NCBI GenBank assembly: GCA_003415625.1
Contig: PYIU01000001.1
Coordinates: forward strand, 7,318,210-7,382,209
From: Aquanectria penicillioides
Lineage: Eukaryota; Ascomycota; Sordariomycetes; Hypocreales; Nectriaceae
Length of the DNA stretch: 64,000 bases
Direction: 5' to 3'
The notes under the pieces were generated by a model. That model did no database searches. It had not been told where the DNA came from and saw only the letters and a list, made by a program, of their open reading frames with translations. The position numbers were made by a program, and so were the translations under genes. The stretch's first letter is position 1; each line of letters starts with the position of its first letter. This document shows positions 25,256 through 38,194 of the stretch, in pieces.

Positions 25256-27561
25256 GGGTCCATGGGGTCGCAGACTGACGGGACATTAATTTTGGAGTCC
25301 TGGTATAAGCCGAAGCGTTATAGGAGCTAGGCTGACGGAAGGAAGGTCTGGGGTTTGTCGTTAGTCTCAATCTGGTTTGCATTGGCAAGGCGGCTATCGT
25401 CTCACCTTACATTTCTAGGTGGACTCTATGTGAGTGTATGGATCTGCACTATGGAGTGGTCATTTCCCAACGCGCATCTGGCCTTTCTGACGGCGGCAAG
25501 CGAGGCTGGGGAGACGCGAGTTATCGTGTTCTTTGACACAGCAACAGCGCAGCAATTGCGAAGCACAACGAAGCACAGCAGAACAGAACAGCCGCCCGCC
25601 TGCTGCTTGGCCTCGGCGATCGAGACCTGCCATCCTGCCAACGTCGTTTCCACTGAAAGCATCAAACGTGGTCCATGTTGTCGCAGTGGTTGCAGCAAAG
25701 GCCGGCAGCAAACAGGTTACCTACATGTAGGTACATTCGCCGGGTCACGACAGGTGTTAGCAGCGGTACAAGCACTGGGAGCCAATATTGATGTGCTGGT
25801 TCATGGATGCAGGGGTTTAGGAAGGGCTTCTAGAAAGTATCGCCACAAGTCCCGAGCTAACAGGAAAGGTCCCAGCGAGTGAGTACCCCGTCGTCGCGAA
25901 TGCATGGGAACGTAGACCCTGGGACGTTAGATTTCTGAAAAGGGACGGCTGCAGGGCCGGTGGTATTCTGATTGGGACCTGCCGCCCAGGCCGAAGACAC
26001 CTGTTCCCTGTCACATCAGGCGCAGTGCTACCCAGCAGCCTGCTGCTCACAGCGAGGTGCAGCCGTCTCCTGTGCGAGAGGACAGGCCACGACGGGCGGA
26101 CGAAAGAGTGAGGCTGTCAGTGAGGAACGGGCTGCAGAGGAGGCGTCCAATGGGTCTCCCGGGGACAGGGCGGGTGGCCAGGGGAATGCGCCCGTTGTTG
26201 TCCACTTTGTTGTCGCACTGCCAATCTCGTCGCCCGTTGAAGGCGTGTTGGTTCACTCGCCATGTTGCACGCACCCACATTCCACGACGTCTGGCTCTGA
26301 CCCAAGCAAATTGAGTGTCGACAACACCAGGGAGCGAGAGCGCATGCCAGCGATATGTGTCCCCTGGTCGGGTCAAGTGGCAAAGGATACCGTATTTTCA
26401 GGACGGGTATTTGCACATTTGGCTGTCGTGTCGTGGGCGAATGTGTATGTACATTGTACAGTCCATACAGTATTGCAGCGATCCGTATTTGCGATGATGT
26501 CTCTGCTCAGGACTGTCTCGTGTCTTCCCTTTGTTGTCTCTTGTGCACCAGCCCCGGGCCCATTGGTCATATCATCACGTTATCCCGTGCTCCTTGCTTT
26601 GACGAGCATTTTGTGTACTTGCATATAATGTACATGCCAGAATACGCATACGGAGTACTGTACCTGAACAATTGACAGATTCGCACTCGCGCAGATGGAA
26701 AGTGTATCAGAATCATGAAAGTCAACCCACTTTCTTTCTTGCTTCCTTTCTCACACTCTCCCACTTTGATACTTGTTCACTGTAGCTGTAACAAAACATT
26801 GAAGGAGCGAGGCCGAAACAAATGGCTAAGCCTCTGTTTGTAGACACTCAGTAAATCCACCCTGTGGGTTGTCTCGCCTGGACCGCCAATTCGAGCACAT
26901 GGTAAGAAAGCAGGACGAGTAAGACGAGGAGAGCCCTGTACCATAGTACTAAACTGTACTTGATTGAGAGGGGAGCAGGCGTTCCCCGAGACACGGTTTC
27001 ATCGCGGGCAAACAGGGAACAGGTGGTTGACGGGTCATGATGCGAGAGATGCATGGAGGTCTCAGAGTGTCCGTCTGACATCCAATGTTTGCTGCTTGCA
27101 CCAGAATGGCGGTCAGGCAGTGCATCGCTGTGCACCAAGCGGCACAAAGCACAAGCACAGGCACCGAAGCCCCAACCAAAACGCGGCGGGCTGACTGCTG
27201 CTGGTGCTGGTGCTGGTGCTGGTGCTGCTGAACGGAACGGAGAGGGACCCAGAGCAGGGCAGGCGCAGGACTAGGCTGGGGCTGCATTGTCATGACGGTG
27301 CGGCGTCCAGTGAGTGTCCAGTTGCTGCTCGATGCTTCGGTTGAACGGTGCCAGATTTGTGCCAAATATGCCTGCCAATACGTACGACGTGATAAGTTCC
27401 AACGGTCCCAGCCTGTGAGGTGACGATGCAAGGGTGGCATGTCGAATCACGGGCAGCGCTTAGCCTGTCTGGGGATAGCGCCTCGATCTCTCCAGAGCAG
27501 GTGCCTAGTGGCCTGTGAGTGGCCTGTATATTGCCTGTGAGTATGCCCTGTATGATGCCTG

Positions 27562-27628
27562 TGTGGCCCTGTTGTGGCCCTGTTGTGGCCCTGTTGTAGC
27601 CCTGTTGTGGCCCTGTGCGTGGCCCTGT
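27562..27628. repeat. 12-bp tandem repeat, GCCCTGTTGTGG unit
   Basis: About five copies with one-base variants. Degenerate GGCCTGT and TGCCTGT copies continue on the left side from about 27495. Confidence 0.85.
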
Positions 27629-27828
27629 CGCCTCGCGCGCCCCAACGTCGCAGCCAAACAACAACAAATAGACGGCGCGCAACGGTTGAAAGAACTCCAC
27701 CTCTGGAGAAACGAGACGACGACAGCCACTGGATCACCGACCACCGCCACCATGCAGGAGCAAGTGATAGAGAGAGAGAGAGAGAGATAGAGCGAAAGAC
27801 AAGACAAGGAGAAAGAGAGAGAGACAGG

Positions 27829-27867
27829 CGCAGACGCAGACGCAGACGCAGACGCAACTGCAGACGC
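27829..27867. repeat. (CGCAGA)n hexanucleotide repeat
   Basis: About five tandem units, preceded by a GA-rich tract at 27768-27820. Confidence 0.85.
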
Positions 27868-28188
27868 CATGCGGCAAGGTCCCCCTCTCATGCCAAATAT
27901 CCCTAGGTCTAGCCTCTCTCTCTTTCCAAACCGTCACGGCAACTTGGCTCCATTCTCGATACGTGCAAACATTGCTCCAGTGCAAGACACTCTGCCTCAG
28001 AAACAGCCAATGCCAATGTCCACAGCATCCACATCCAGAAGTCCTCCATCCTGTTTGCCCCGTTGCTCTCGCAGGGCCCCCATGCAAGCCTCCCCATCCG
28101 CATCATCATCCCAGACTTCAACCCATGGTGACTGGGGCTTGCGGCTTTCTGGGCTTTCCTCAAGTCAATCAATCAAATCAATGACGGC

Positions 28189-28236
28189 CATCCATATCCA
28201 TATGTATCCATATCCATATCCATATCCATATCCATC
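28189..28236. repeat. (CCATAT)n hexanucleotide repeat
   Basis: About seven units with one interruption. Confidence 0.85.
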
Positions 28237-29550
28237 CTTGGTGGCTCGCTCCTTCGGAGATAGGCTCTCCTTCAGGGATATGGCCTCATTCCTGGCCCTT
28301 GCTCGTGTTTTTGCCTTTTCCAAACGCTTCTTTCGCTAAGCACCGTGTCTGCACTATGCCTGCAAGCCTGCACTGATTCCCCTGGGGTCAAAGTGCCTCA
28401 AACCCACCATGAAAACCATCTCAATCTCCTTCGAGTCTGGGGCGTCGATCATACAATCTACCTGAGGCACCGCGCTCGCCTCCAAGCATGTTCCAACTTC
28501 TAGCCAGGGCCTGGACTTCCCATCACGCCTCAGATGGAGTGCCATCCATACCATCGTGATCCCCGCGGACGCCCGTCCAATCTCTCTACCTGGTACACAC
28601 TTACATACATACCTACGTAAACGAAGCATCTTGCTCAGCCAAGTTCAGGTCTGGGTCTGGCTGTTGTGTGCCCCATCCCCATCCACAATTCACATCCACA
28701 TTCACATCCCTTCCTATCGTATGGCCCCGTCCACCCATCCATCCATACATCCCTCCACCTGCCGCAAGCCGCTAGCAGATCCCATTCCCACCCTCCACCG
28801 TGACGCCGACCACCTGAAGCAGCCCGCCAAACAGGAGTTGATTCAGTTCATGCATGGGCTGATTATCACAGGCACCCTCCGTCACAAATCCTGCTCGCTG
28901 TGGCTGACCGGTCGAGGGCGCCTCGCACCTTCACCCACCTGCTCCGAGGCTCCACGCATGCAGACGACAGTCGACGGCGTCTCCTGATTCGGCCGTGGCC
29001 GCCTCCGTGCCTTCTCGCCGGCCCATCCGTTGAGAGCCGGAGCTGGGTGCATCGACGGGCTCCCATTGGCTAAGGGTTGCATCTACGATAGATTGAGGTG
29101 GGCGAGGGGGTGGTGTGGTGGTGGGTGGGTGGGTAAGAGAGAGAGAGAGAGAGAGCGAGAGAGAAAGAGAGAGAAAGCGACTATCCATCCCAAGAGGAAT
29201 CTTGCAGCTGCGCGCTGAGAGAAACGGTGAAAGATGATCAGACGCTTTGGTCCAATAGGGATCAGCAAAGCCTATCTCGCAACCCGCGCAACTTAAACAA
29301 GCGACCAGGTCTTTGAGTCATGGCGCGCACTTGGTTGAGTTGCGAACCGTGATAGTTGTCAGCCGGCACTGCCAATGCACAGTCCACCCGGCACACGACC
29401 AACCCAACACCACCCACTAGTTAATTAGCAGCACACGCAGCAGCGGTAGCAGCAGCATCGCCAAGCACCAACATCACTCAAGCCGAAACCTCGATCGGGG
29501 AGGAGGCAAGCCGCTGAGGCAAGCAAGATGGGGTTGAAAAAGGCCCGAGC

Positions 29551-29605
29551 ACACCACCACCACCACCACCACCACCACTACTACTACTACCACTACCACT
29601 ACAAC
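29551..29605. repeat. (CAC)n/(CTA)n trinucleotide repeat
   Basis: A pure CAC run passing into CTA and CACTAC units. Confidence 0.9.
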
Positions 29606-31488
29606 CCAGCTCCCGTTCCGCCACCCAAGGTGGTAACCGGGCTGGCTAGCTAGCACCCCTACGGTGCTGGCAATCCGTCACCGGATCCAATAGAGGCCAC
29701 AGCAAGGCCTGACACAGGGCGGAATCGCCTGCTTTTCCCCAACCATCTGGCGTCCCCCAGCCCAGATCAACCCATCTCTCAGTATCCCTCCCGGGATCTC
29801 GCAGAGAAACAACCCGTAGCCTTCCAAGCTCGGACGTGACCGTGGTCCGAGAAAATGCGGGAGCCCACTCCGATACTCTCTTCAAACAAGCTCACCGTCA
29901 CTCTGCTGCTGGAAACTTCATGCATCATCGATCGATAGAGGGGCCGGCTTTGCACGATGGCTTGCTGCCGTTGCCCCCCTGGAGCAAACCTACAATACCC
30001 TGACTGCACTATCCTTACATGCCTAGCACATCCAGTGATGCTTCGAGCATACGATTTGCTCACTGGCCCTAAAACACAACCGGTTCGTCAAGCATGGATG
30101 GTGTACGTCTCGTCGTGGGCCCATCAGCTTCGACGGGCAACCTATAGGCCCAGACGTACTCGGGAACTGTGCATACGGGGCATAAACTTGGTCTCCTCTT
30201 TTAGATTCACCGCCTAGCTATCTATACTTGATCCATATCGTGCGTAGCGTTGACGCAAGGGAGGCGAAAACGAAGAGGCATTGGCTCAGAGGGCCCAGAT
30301 AGTCACGGACCAGGAACCATGACCATGGGAACCCCGCCGGCTCCTCACTCAGCCAGCAGCGCGCCAGCCCTCTCGCAAACGCCTCACTCGATTTGAGAGG
30401 ATTAGGAACCGATTTTCCGCAGGCGTATGGTGTAGCGTGGGCCTCCGAGGGCACCTAGGACTGCAAATCCGGGGCCACCAAGGCCACATGTTCGTCGCAT
30501 GGCATTGGATGTTTGGGCGTTGGCGTCCCGCAAAACGCTCGTCGCTCTGGCCGAAGGCTAACAGGCGATCTGAACCACTAACGACGCAGCGCATTGGCAC
30601 GGCGGGATGACATCCCGGGCGTTAGAGGGCTTCACCACAAGCTGCTGCCCAGGCCTATATGCCAGAAGTGGGCTCCGCGGACCTCTGGAGCTGCCGGCGA
30701 TTCGCTAGCGGCGATGTGAGGAAGAGCGAAAAATGCTTTGCGACGTCGCCTGCCGAGCCCGAGAGGCGAGGGTGGCATCAGCGCGTGGGACGATCCAACG
30801 TCACTTGCACTGCGGGTGTTCCAGGCCTCGCCCACTTCACCACTGGAGGAGTCCGTCTCCCGACGTTAGCCTTTGGACCCCGGTTTTGCCAGGGACCGCG
30901 CCAGGACCCTGTGTCATTGACTCACACGTGAGGCGCGGGAAGCATAACGTCCTGGCTCTGCCAGGCACGAGGACGGCATAGCTCCGGACATCTCCTGATC
31001 GGTCACCCGCCCGAGACCTCACTGGTGGAGACGCTTCCGGGGGGCCGTCTCGGACGGCGGCCTTTTGCGATGCGCCCGGAGCGAAATTGACGGAACTACC
31101 CTGTATCGATGTGGCAAGATAGTCTACGGCTCTATTTTCTCGGGGCAATTGTGAATATGATCTATCGAGTGTGTTCAGTTTTATTTTTCCAACGTGTCTC
31201 GAATGTCTAAAGCGGGACATTTCGCCGGTCGAGGGGGGGGCTGGAGAGGCCTGCGGTTTTTAGCATCGTGTCTACGGAGGCAGTGTTAAATTTGACCGGT
31301 AGGTTATGTGTGCTAAGCTTGGCTGTGTATGGTGTAGGTTTGGGAAGAACCTTAACTGCCGTGTAAGTCAACAAGGTGGACGACGAGAACACAAGCAAAA
31401 GCGAACAGCACAACAAGCGCAGAAGGCCAATTCAGATCAATGCTTTCAACATGTACGCGATCTATGCATCATATGAACGAGGCTTGAA

Positions 31489-31917
31489 ATGATGGTCCAG
31501 CAGTTCCTCGGCCTCGTTGCCATCATTCTCGCCACGTTACCGGCTCCATCCGCAGCAGGCAGATACAACACTACCACGGTGATCAACAGCAACTGCCCCT
31601 GCGACCGGAGCCGGTTCAAGTACTGCTACGCTTTCACACGGCAGGCCGTCGAGGACGAGACCTGCTACGCCATCTCGCAGCCCAGTCGGGCGATGCGCGT
31701 CTACGACCCTTGGGTGGGCGCCGAAAACCGCCTCGTGTGCACTGTATACTCCAGAAAGGATTGCACCGGCATCAAGGCGCCGGTGACGGGCTTCGAGGCC
31801 AACGAGCGCTGCGTGGAGCCGACGGTCTACGCCGACGAAGAGAAGCAGGAGAACGACGAGGGACATGAGACAGCATGGTGGTATCTCTCATTCAAGTGTC
31901 GTCACCCCGGGTGGTGA
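31489..31917 (+). CDS. Small secreted cysteine-rich protein
   Basis: Single exon, 142 aa. The start has two adjacent ATG codons, followed by a hydrophobic stretch (FLGLVAIILATLPAPSAAG) that looks like a signal peptide cut near Ala-Ala. The mature part has eight cysteines (NCPC, KYC, ETC, LVC, KDC, ERC, FKC), enough for four disulphides, an acidic patch before the C-terminus (ADEEKQENDEG) and one possible N-glycosylation site (NTT). No named domain recognised. Size, secretion and cysteine content match the effector-like or extracellular proteins common in fungi. It lies alone between two gene-poor regions. That it is a real gene is supported by the coherent signal peptide and cysteine spacing, but no homologue is known to me. 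Confidence 0.7.
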   Translation: MMVQQFLGLVAIILATLPAPSAAGRYNTTTVINSNCPCDRSRFKYCYAFTRQAVEDETCYAISQPSRAMRVYDPWVGAENRLVCTVYSRKDCTGIKAPVTGFEANERCVEPTVYADEEKQENDEGHETAWWYLSFKCRHPGW

Positions 31918-32091
31918 TCGATGGAGTAAGGGTAGGCGAGATGAGACGGCGATGTGTGAGGATGGACTTAAAAAAAAACCCGGGGTGCAACGCGTGTGAT
32001 ACAGCAGCGACCATGATACAATGCAATGGAGATCGACTGGTGAGGCAAGCAAATACAGAAATCCATCAATCAATCAATGGAGCCGCGAGGC

Positions 32092-32126
32092 AAGGCATGC
32101 CAGGGCAAGGCATGCCAGGGCAAGGC
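32092..32126. repeat. 15-bp tandem repeat, GGCATGCCAGGGCAA unit
   Basis: Two and a half head-to-tail copies. The GGCATGCC core is itself palindromic. Confidence 0.8.
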
Positions 32127-34106
32127 AGCGAATCTGTGACCGGGTCCATGGGAACCATGACGGCACCCAGGTGATCCCTCCAATGGATCGCCAGTGATCA
32201 GCCTCGTCACAAAAATTCCAAGACAATCTCGCCTCACCATCTCGTTCTCTTTCGCTCTTCCTAGTGCGTGTCTCCTCTTTTGACCGAGGGAGGGGGCCCC
32301 CATGTCTCCAACATCTAAGACCACAGTCCCGTCGTGAAGCCAAGTTGGAACAATGACCTGTACATGTACAGCCCATCCCGTCACGAGACAGGGAGCAGCC
32401 TACCTTTCCCCCTTCCTTCCTTGGGCAACGGGAGCGAGGCGAGGCGATCGGCCACAGGGCGAAACATCATGGACCTCCTGATTGACATTTCAGAGCTCGG
32501 AGCCTGTCGTATGGCGCCGTATTGGACCTGTTTTGGCGGGCGGCGGCGCTGGTTGCCTTCCTGCCTCCTCCTGCTCCTTCGTGCGGCTGTAAGCCGCCCA
32601 CGTAAGTAGATCTCACTTGAAAGTTGGGCAAATCCATCAATGCATCTATGAATCCCATCATTAAAAAAAAAGGTATATTTTTAATTTTTGTGCAATTTTT
32701 CAGTTCAGCCTCTTCCCCCCGCGCCCCTTGCCATACACACACCCCATGGACTAAATGATACACAGTACACTTACTACGTTGTCGTCATTTCTTTGCCCCG
32801 GACCACACCGGATGCTGTAAACAAGCAAAGCCTCGTTCGTCGTCAACTCCGGCCGCCGAGTGGCTGCTGCGTTGCTGGCTAACCAGTCGGGCAACCGAGA
32901 GAAGAAAAAAAAAATTTAAGAAATAAACCAATGACTACTACGACCCCAACCACCAACCACGTACAGTCATCATCCCCCCCATCCCAAGAAAAAAGGGACC
33001 AAAAAAAGAACGAGGCGATGCTGCCGCTGCTTCTGTGGCCCCCGTCCGGCTGGTCGGTGCACCGAAGCGCCCGAAGCGCCGGGCACAGCCAACGGTCTAG
33101 TGCGCTGGAGAAGGGGGCACGCACGGCACTATAGCAGGACTGGTAGGATGTAGTTACAGCAGTGCATTGCGCTGCATAAAAAACAAACAATGCACGCGCT
33201 GGCTGCATTTTGCCCGACGACTAAAAAAACCTGCGCTGAGTTGCGCTGAGCTGCACGGCACGGTCCTTTCTGCCAGGTCTTCAGCAACTAACTAACTAAT
33301 CACCGTGGCTAGCTCATGTTGTTCGGATGTCGTATCGTCATCATCGCCGTCACCGTCATTTCGCAAAACCCCGATTGCCGACTCCTTCACGCATGGCTAG
33401 CCTGGCAGCAACATCAGCCGCAGTTACAGCTGAACAGGCAGCTTTAGATGAGCATGGGGGGGGGGGATGTATGAGTGCTGCTGTACGGTGCGGATAGTCC
33501 GTCGTATTCACGGAATCTCGACATACGGATGGAAAACAGGGTGCGCGCGCGGCAAAAGAACTAAAGAAATCCCCCCTTCCACATACGTCACGCACGCGGG
33601 ATCCCGTATCGATGCATCCTTTTTCAACTTCCCCAACATCTACGAAGTAACATGATCATCTGCGCGGCTCCCCTTTCATTTTACTAGAGTCAAACCCAGC
33701 ATGTTTTTCTGTGCTAATCTCGCTCCCCCTGTCAACGACAGCGGGAAAAAAGGGCCCTTGCTCGCTGCCTTGCCTTGCCTTGCCTTACCCCATCGGCACC
33801 CGAGGGTACTTTGGTGCTAACTTAGTAGCAGCGGTTCTAGCGAGCGGGCGGATGATCAGGGAAGAAAAAGAAGCAAGGGGAAGGGGAAAAAAAAAGGCGA
33901 GTGGGAAAAAAGAAAGGTTCCCCATATTTCCCGCCCCATCCATGGCAGCCCAAAACCCGCAATATGGCACGAAGTGAGGCTGATGTATGGATCCGCTGCC
34001 CCGTGCCCTCTCGCAAGAAAAATTTTCGTTGCTTTTTGCCCTTCTTGGCTCCCTGCCTGGGGTGAGCGTGTGTCTGTGTGTACGGTGTGTGTAGTTAGTA
34101 GTGGGA

Positions 34107-34127
34107 GTGTGTGTGTGTGTGTGTGTG
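34107..34127. repeat. (GT)n dinucleotide repeat
   Basis: About ten perfect GT units. Confidence 0.9.
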
Positions 34128-36930
34128 GTGTGGAGAATTTTTTCTTCTTCTCCTTCTCTTCTTGTTCTAAGTGCCGTGTTCTTTTCTAGGGTTCAAGGTA
34201 AGCAAAGCAAGGCTCTTTGGGTTTTATTTTATTTTATTTTTATTTCGCCTTTGCGGCTGGCGAACTGGGCACAAAGCAAGCATAGCTCCGAGCAAGGGGG
34301 GTTGAAGGGCAAGAGCCAGTAGTATCGAGCAGCAACACCATGATCCATCGAGAAAGCAAAAGCAGGTGGTCGGTAAGGATGACACGGACCGCCGGGAAAC
34401 GGTGGTCGAGAGCATGGGAGTGACCCCGGGACGAACGGGGCGGCGTGTTTGCAAGAACGACGGGCACGGTAGGTTCGGATGGAGGAGGAGGAGGGACAAC
34501 GGACTGACACGCCCCCGGTCATCAAGCAACAATGCGTGGATGGGATGGGATGGGATGGGTGGATGGAGTTTCTTTGATAATTTCATCGTATTGGTGGCAC
34601 TTCTTCTTCTTGATTGGATCGAGTGGCGGCTGAGCGCAATTTCCGTGCGACGCGGACCGAGTAGCAGGTTTGTTACAGGTATAATGGCACCGGCATCAAC
34701 CAAACATCTTGACGTATATTGAAACAATCTTGCTGCGGGAGCCATAGCGTGCTCGTGCCGCCTGCATGCAGCATGTGTGTACCGGTATCCGTATACGGTA
34801 TATTTGTCTCTCCTTGTGTGTTTGCGTCCTTGTGCGTGCGCGCGACACAACCCATGCACTGCAACTGTTGGTTGGTTTTGCCGCATCGCCATCATCCTCG
34901 TCCCAGCCCGCACTGCCGGGTTGTCAAGTTGATGAATCAATCAATCCACGACATGGCAGCTGATTGCATGTCATTTTCATTTCCACTTCGCGCGCTCACA
35001 CTCACACTCACACTCATATACGGGCGGATATCATGACTGCCGCCCGCAACCTGTACAATGCGTGTGCGTGTGTGCGTGCGGTGTCTGTGTGCGTAATCAT
35101 CTTGCTCGCTCTCGGTTTCTCTCTCTCAATCTCCATCCCGATTGACGCACAAAGGGACTCTGAGCGCCAACATGACAATAGATCCAAAACACCTCAGCCT
35201 GCACAGCCTGCATGGGCATGACGAAATCATGCCATCTCCATTATACTCGCTGGATACATGCTGTTACCTGCACATGGCATGTCCGCCTCTCGGGATCTGC
35301 CATTTTGGCCCCCTCGCCTCTCTCTATTGCTGCTACCCAAGGAATAAAACCCAATCTCCATAAATCTGCACCCGCTGGTTCCGTAATGCATCTTATCTGC
35401 CTCCACCTGCATCCGCCGATTGACAGTGACAGCTCGTCTAAGCGGGGCCGCACGCCGTTTGGTGCGTGTTTTTTTTTTTTTTTTTTTGGGTGTCTTCTCA
35501 GCATTGCTTTTGTGTGTGCGTGTGTTTTTTTCTTCTTTTTACTGGGTCTCCCTTTCTACACCTGTCTCCATATGCTGTATAATGAATTTTTTGTCCCTCG
35601 CGTGCCACTGGGTGCATGTGGGTTATGCCAACGCATAACTCTGTGGTGGATACAAACATACATGCACATACGGACTGTACATGTCTTTCGTCGCTGCTGT
35701 CAAACTTACGCCGCTTACCCTGCAGGGCCTTTATTATAATTTTTTTCTATGTGGGGCTCCTACGATATATGCCCAACGACAAGAGATCTCTCTAAGTAGA
35801 TGAGACAAACTTGATCGGGATGTACAAACCAATTTTTTTTGGGAAAAATTTTTTTTGCCATCTCTTTGCTTTCCTTTCCCGCAGTTAAGGGATTTTGGTC
35901 GTATTAAACCAATGAAAGTCCGCGGGTCAATGTTGATCGCCGCTGACTGAAAGTTAAATCCCCCTTCCCGGCAACGACAAATATGTCTGTGTTTGTTGCA
36001 TGTAGGTATGTGTACGGAGTATGCGTCTGTGTATCCATAAGCATCAAGCAACCAACCAAGCAGCCACTGTAAGCGACACTACAACTACCGGGGATTAGAT
36101 GGGATGGACGCACGGATGAGAGAGACAGAGAGCGTAAGAGAAGAAAAAAAAAAGCAACATTGCAGCACCTGGATGGCGCGCACGATTACCCGACTCGATC
36201 TGCCTGACTCGTTGCCCAAGGTGCTCTTCCTTGTCTCAGCCTCGATCAAGTTGACCCTAACAAAAAAGAAGGTCACAAACCTGTCTTGCGAACCAGCTGT
36301 ATGCAACATGGCCCAGACGTAACCTCGTGTCTCACTCTGCAACCCAGTGAGATGTCGTTCCCTTACGTCCCGTCGCCCAGCCGTTGTCACGGCCATCCGG
36401 CGGCTGCATGGCGGGCTCTTGGACTGTAGTACGCCGCCATCTGAGGGAGGGAGGGAGTGAGTGAGGGGGGTGTATCCTTTGGTTGCTGCGTTGCAACTTG
36501 TACCGGTATTGCTGGCGTTGCTGTTTGTTTTCTTTTCTTTTCCGTTGCGATGCTACCCAACTCCGACGGCGGCATCATGGCCGCCACGACTGTCTGTGTT
36601 GTCTGTCTGTCTAGACCTCTGTGCTGTCCTCCGCCACATCCTCCCCCGCCATGTCGGGTCCGAATCGGGAGCGAGAAAGGCTGTGTCTGTGTGCGACGCC
36701 GCCGTGCATATGCTTGTGCTTTTTCCGCGGCGCCCCCTCCTCTCCTTTCTCTATCTCTTGTCAGTCACACGGAGCATTTCCACGATGAGACAAGACACAA
36801 GCACCATGAAAAACAACACCAGGCTTGCGGCGGCGGGTGCACGATCAAGGCCGCTATCGTGGTGGCACACAGGTGCTTGTGGTCCGTGTCAGTGTGTGAC
36901 AGCGGGAAGGCTTACGATGTGGCTTTTTAA

Positions 36931-36944
36931 CCCCCCCCCCCCCC
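36931..36944. repeat. C14 homopolymer
   Basis: Fourteen consecutive C. Length is probably unreliable given the homopolymer errors suspected elsewhere in the window. Confidence 0.9.
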
Positions 36945-38194
36945 AATCCTTGACTTTGATGAGTTTCTACCGGTAGTTTTTCCTTCTTTCTTGGCCCATT
37001 GCGATTCAGTCGCGGTTGATCGATCTCAAAAAAGCCCGCGTGTGGGCTTTGCGCCGGGCCCTGCTTAGTCCTCTTGGTCTCGGGGATCACTATGTGGTGA
37101 TGCCTGGCCTAGAAACAACGCCTTTCTCAGCCATTGCCGCCGCCGCTCGCTTCTCTTGATCAATGATCATCAAAAGAACCTGCTAAAGTGGCGTCTAGAT
37201 TGACTTTTTGCTCTGGGGAATCAATTCGCTTTTGTGCTATTCGTACTGCTCTCCGCCAACCCGGTCGTCGTCGTTGTCTGGGCCCTCCCCAAAAACGGCT
37301 CCATGCAGTTTCTCAGCCCCATAGCAAGGTAAACCAAGCCCAACGGGAGCTCGCGATGTGTCACCATTCCCATGTCAATGGCGCTGCACCAAACTCACTG
37401 CCTCAGTGTATTCCGCTACCGATTTGGGACCGCGTATCTTTCTTCTTCTTCTTTTTTTCTTCCCCTTCGGCCGTTGTTTTGAGCCCGTAGGCTGTACAGC
37501 CTTCCGCGTTGCCTGTTCGTCTGTCTGCCTTACATCGTGATTCACTGCCCCCTTGAGGATCCACAGTCTCTCCCTCTCTTGTCGTGGACCCCGAATCCTC
37601 CTCGGGTCTGGCAACAAGCATCTGTTGCTTGATTCACTGGTGCCTGCAGCTGCGATGGACGTCCCCGAGCTGGCTCTGGACCCTTGGGGGCAGGGTTTGA
37701 CATAGGACGAACCATTCCCAATCTCATCGTGCTAGACACGCTTGGCGAGAATATATAAAAAAAAAAAAGGGGCCGATGGAAGATAGAATAGCGGATGGAA
37801 CTAATATTTTCTCTCCTCCTGGGTAGACGTGCGTTGTGGGCGCAGACTGCAGCATCAAGGGCTTCATTTACCGGGCCAGACGTGTTTGTGTGGCCTGACA
37901 TGATGACACAGTATCACGGTGGCACATTTTGCACGCACGCACGCAGGGCAAGCAAATTCCCCAAAATTACCGTGTATGCAATGTTTGGCCCTTTGGCTCC
38001 CCAGTCTCTAAATTTGTTGTACCCAAAGGTCTAGAGCGCTTCTAATCCTGTCCCTCAAAGATCCACCAATTGGGGCGGCGGCGCTGGTTGTAGTGGTCTC
38101 ACAATGTACAGTTTCAATGGCTCAAGAGCCCATCCCTCGCGCGCCATTGATCGGTTTATCCTCACACCCATGTCCCATCTCTTCCAACGTTTAG

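Larger units (their letters stand above)
23079..31488. other. Gene-poor region with mini- and microsatellites (about 8.4 kb)
   Basis: No supported gene. Frames of 100-220 codons occur on both strands but overlap, lack family motifs and track GC content or simple repeats. The stretch holds many tandem repeats, listed separately, and probably upstream regulatory sequence for the Ran1-type kinase and the secreted protein at 31489. Confidence 0.5.
31918..38194. other. Gene-poor region with microsatellites (about 6.3 kb)
   Basis: No gene I can support. Short frames on both strands overlap and lack motifs. Contains a 15-bp tandem repeat (32.1 kb), a poly-G run near 33460, a GT run (34.1 kb), GGGAT repeats near 34540, a poly-T run near 35470 and a C14 run (36.93 kb). 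Confidence 0.5.

Noticed and set aside
25355..26628. Frames of 175-218 codons in the gene-poor region
   Set aside because: Competing frames of similar length on both strands, no recognisable domain, unusual residue mix.
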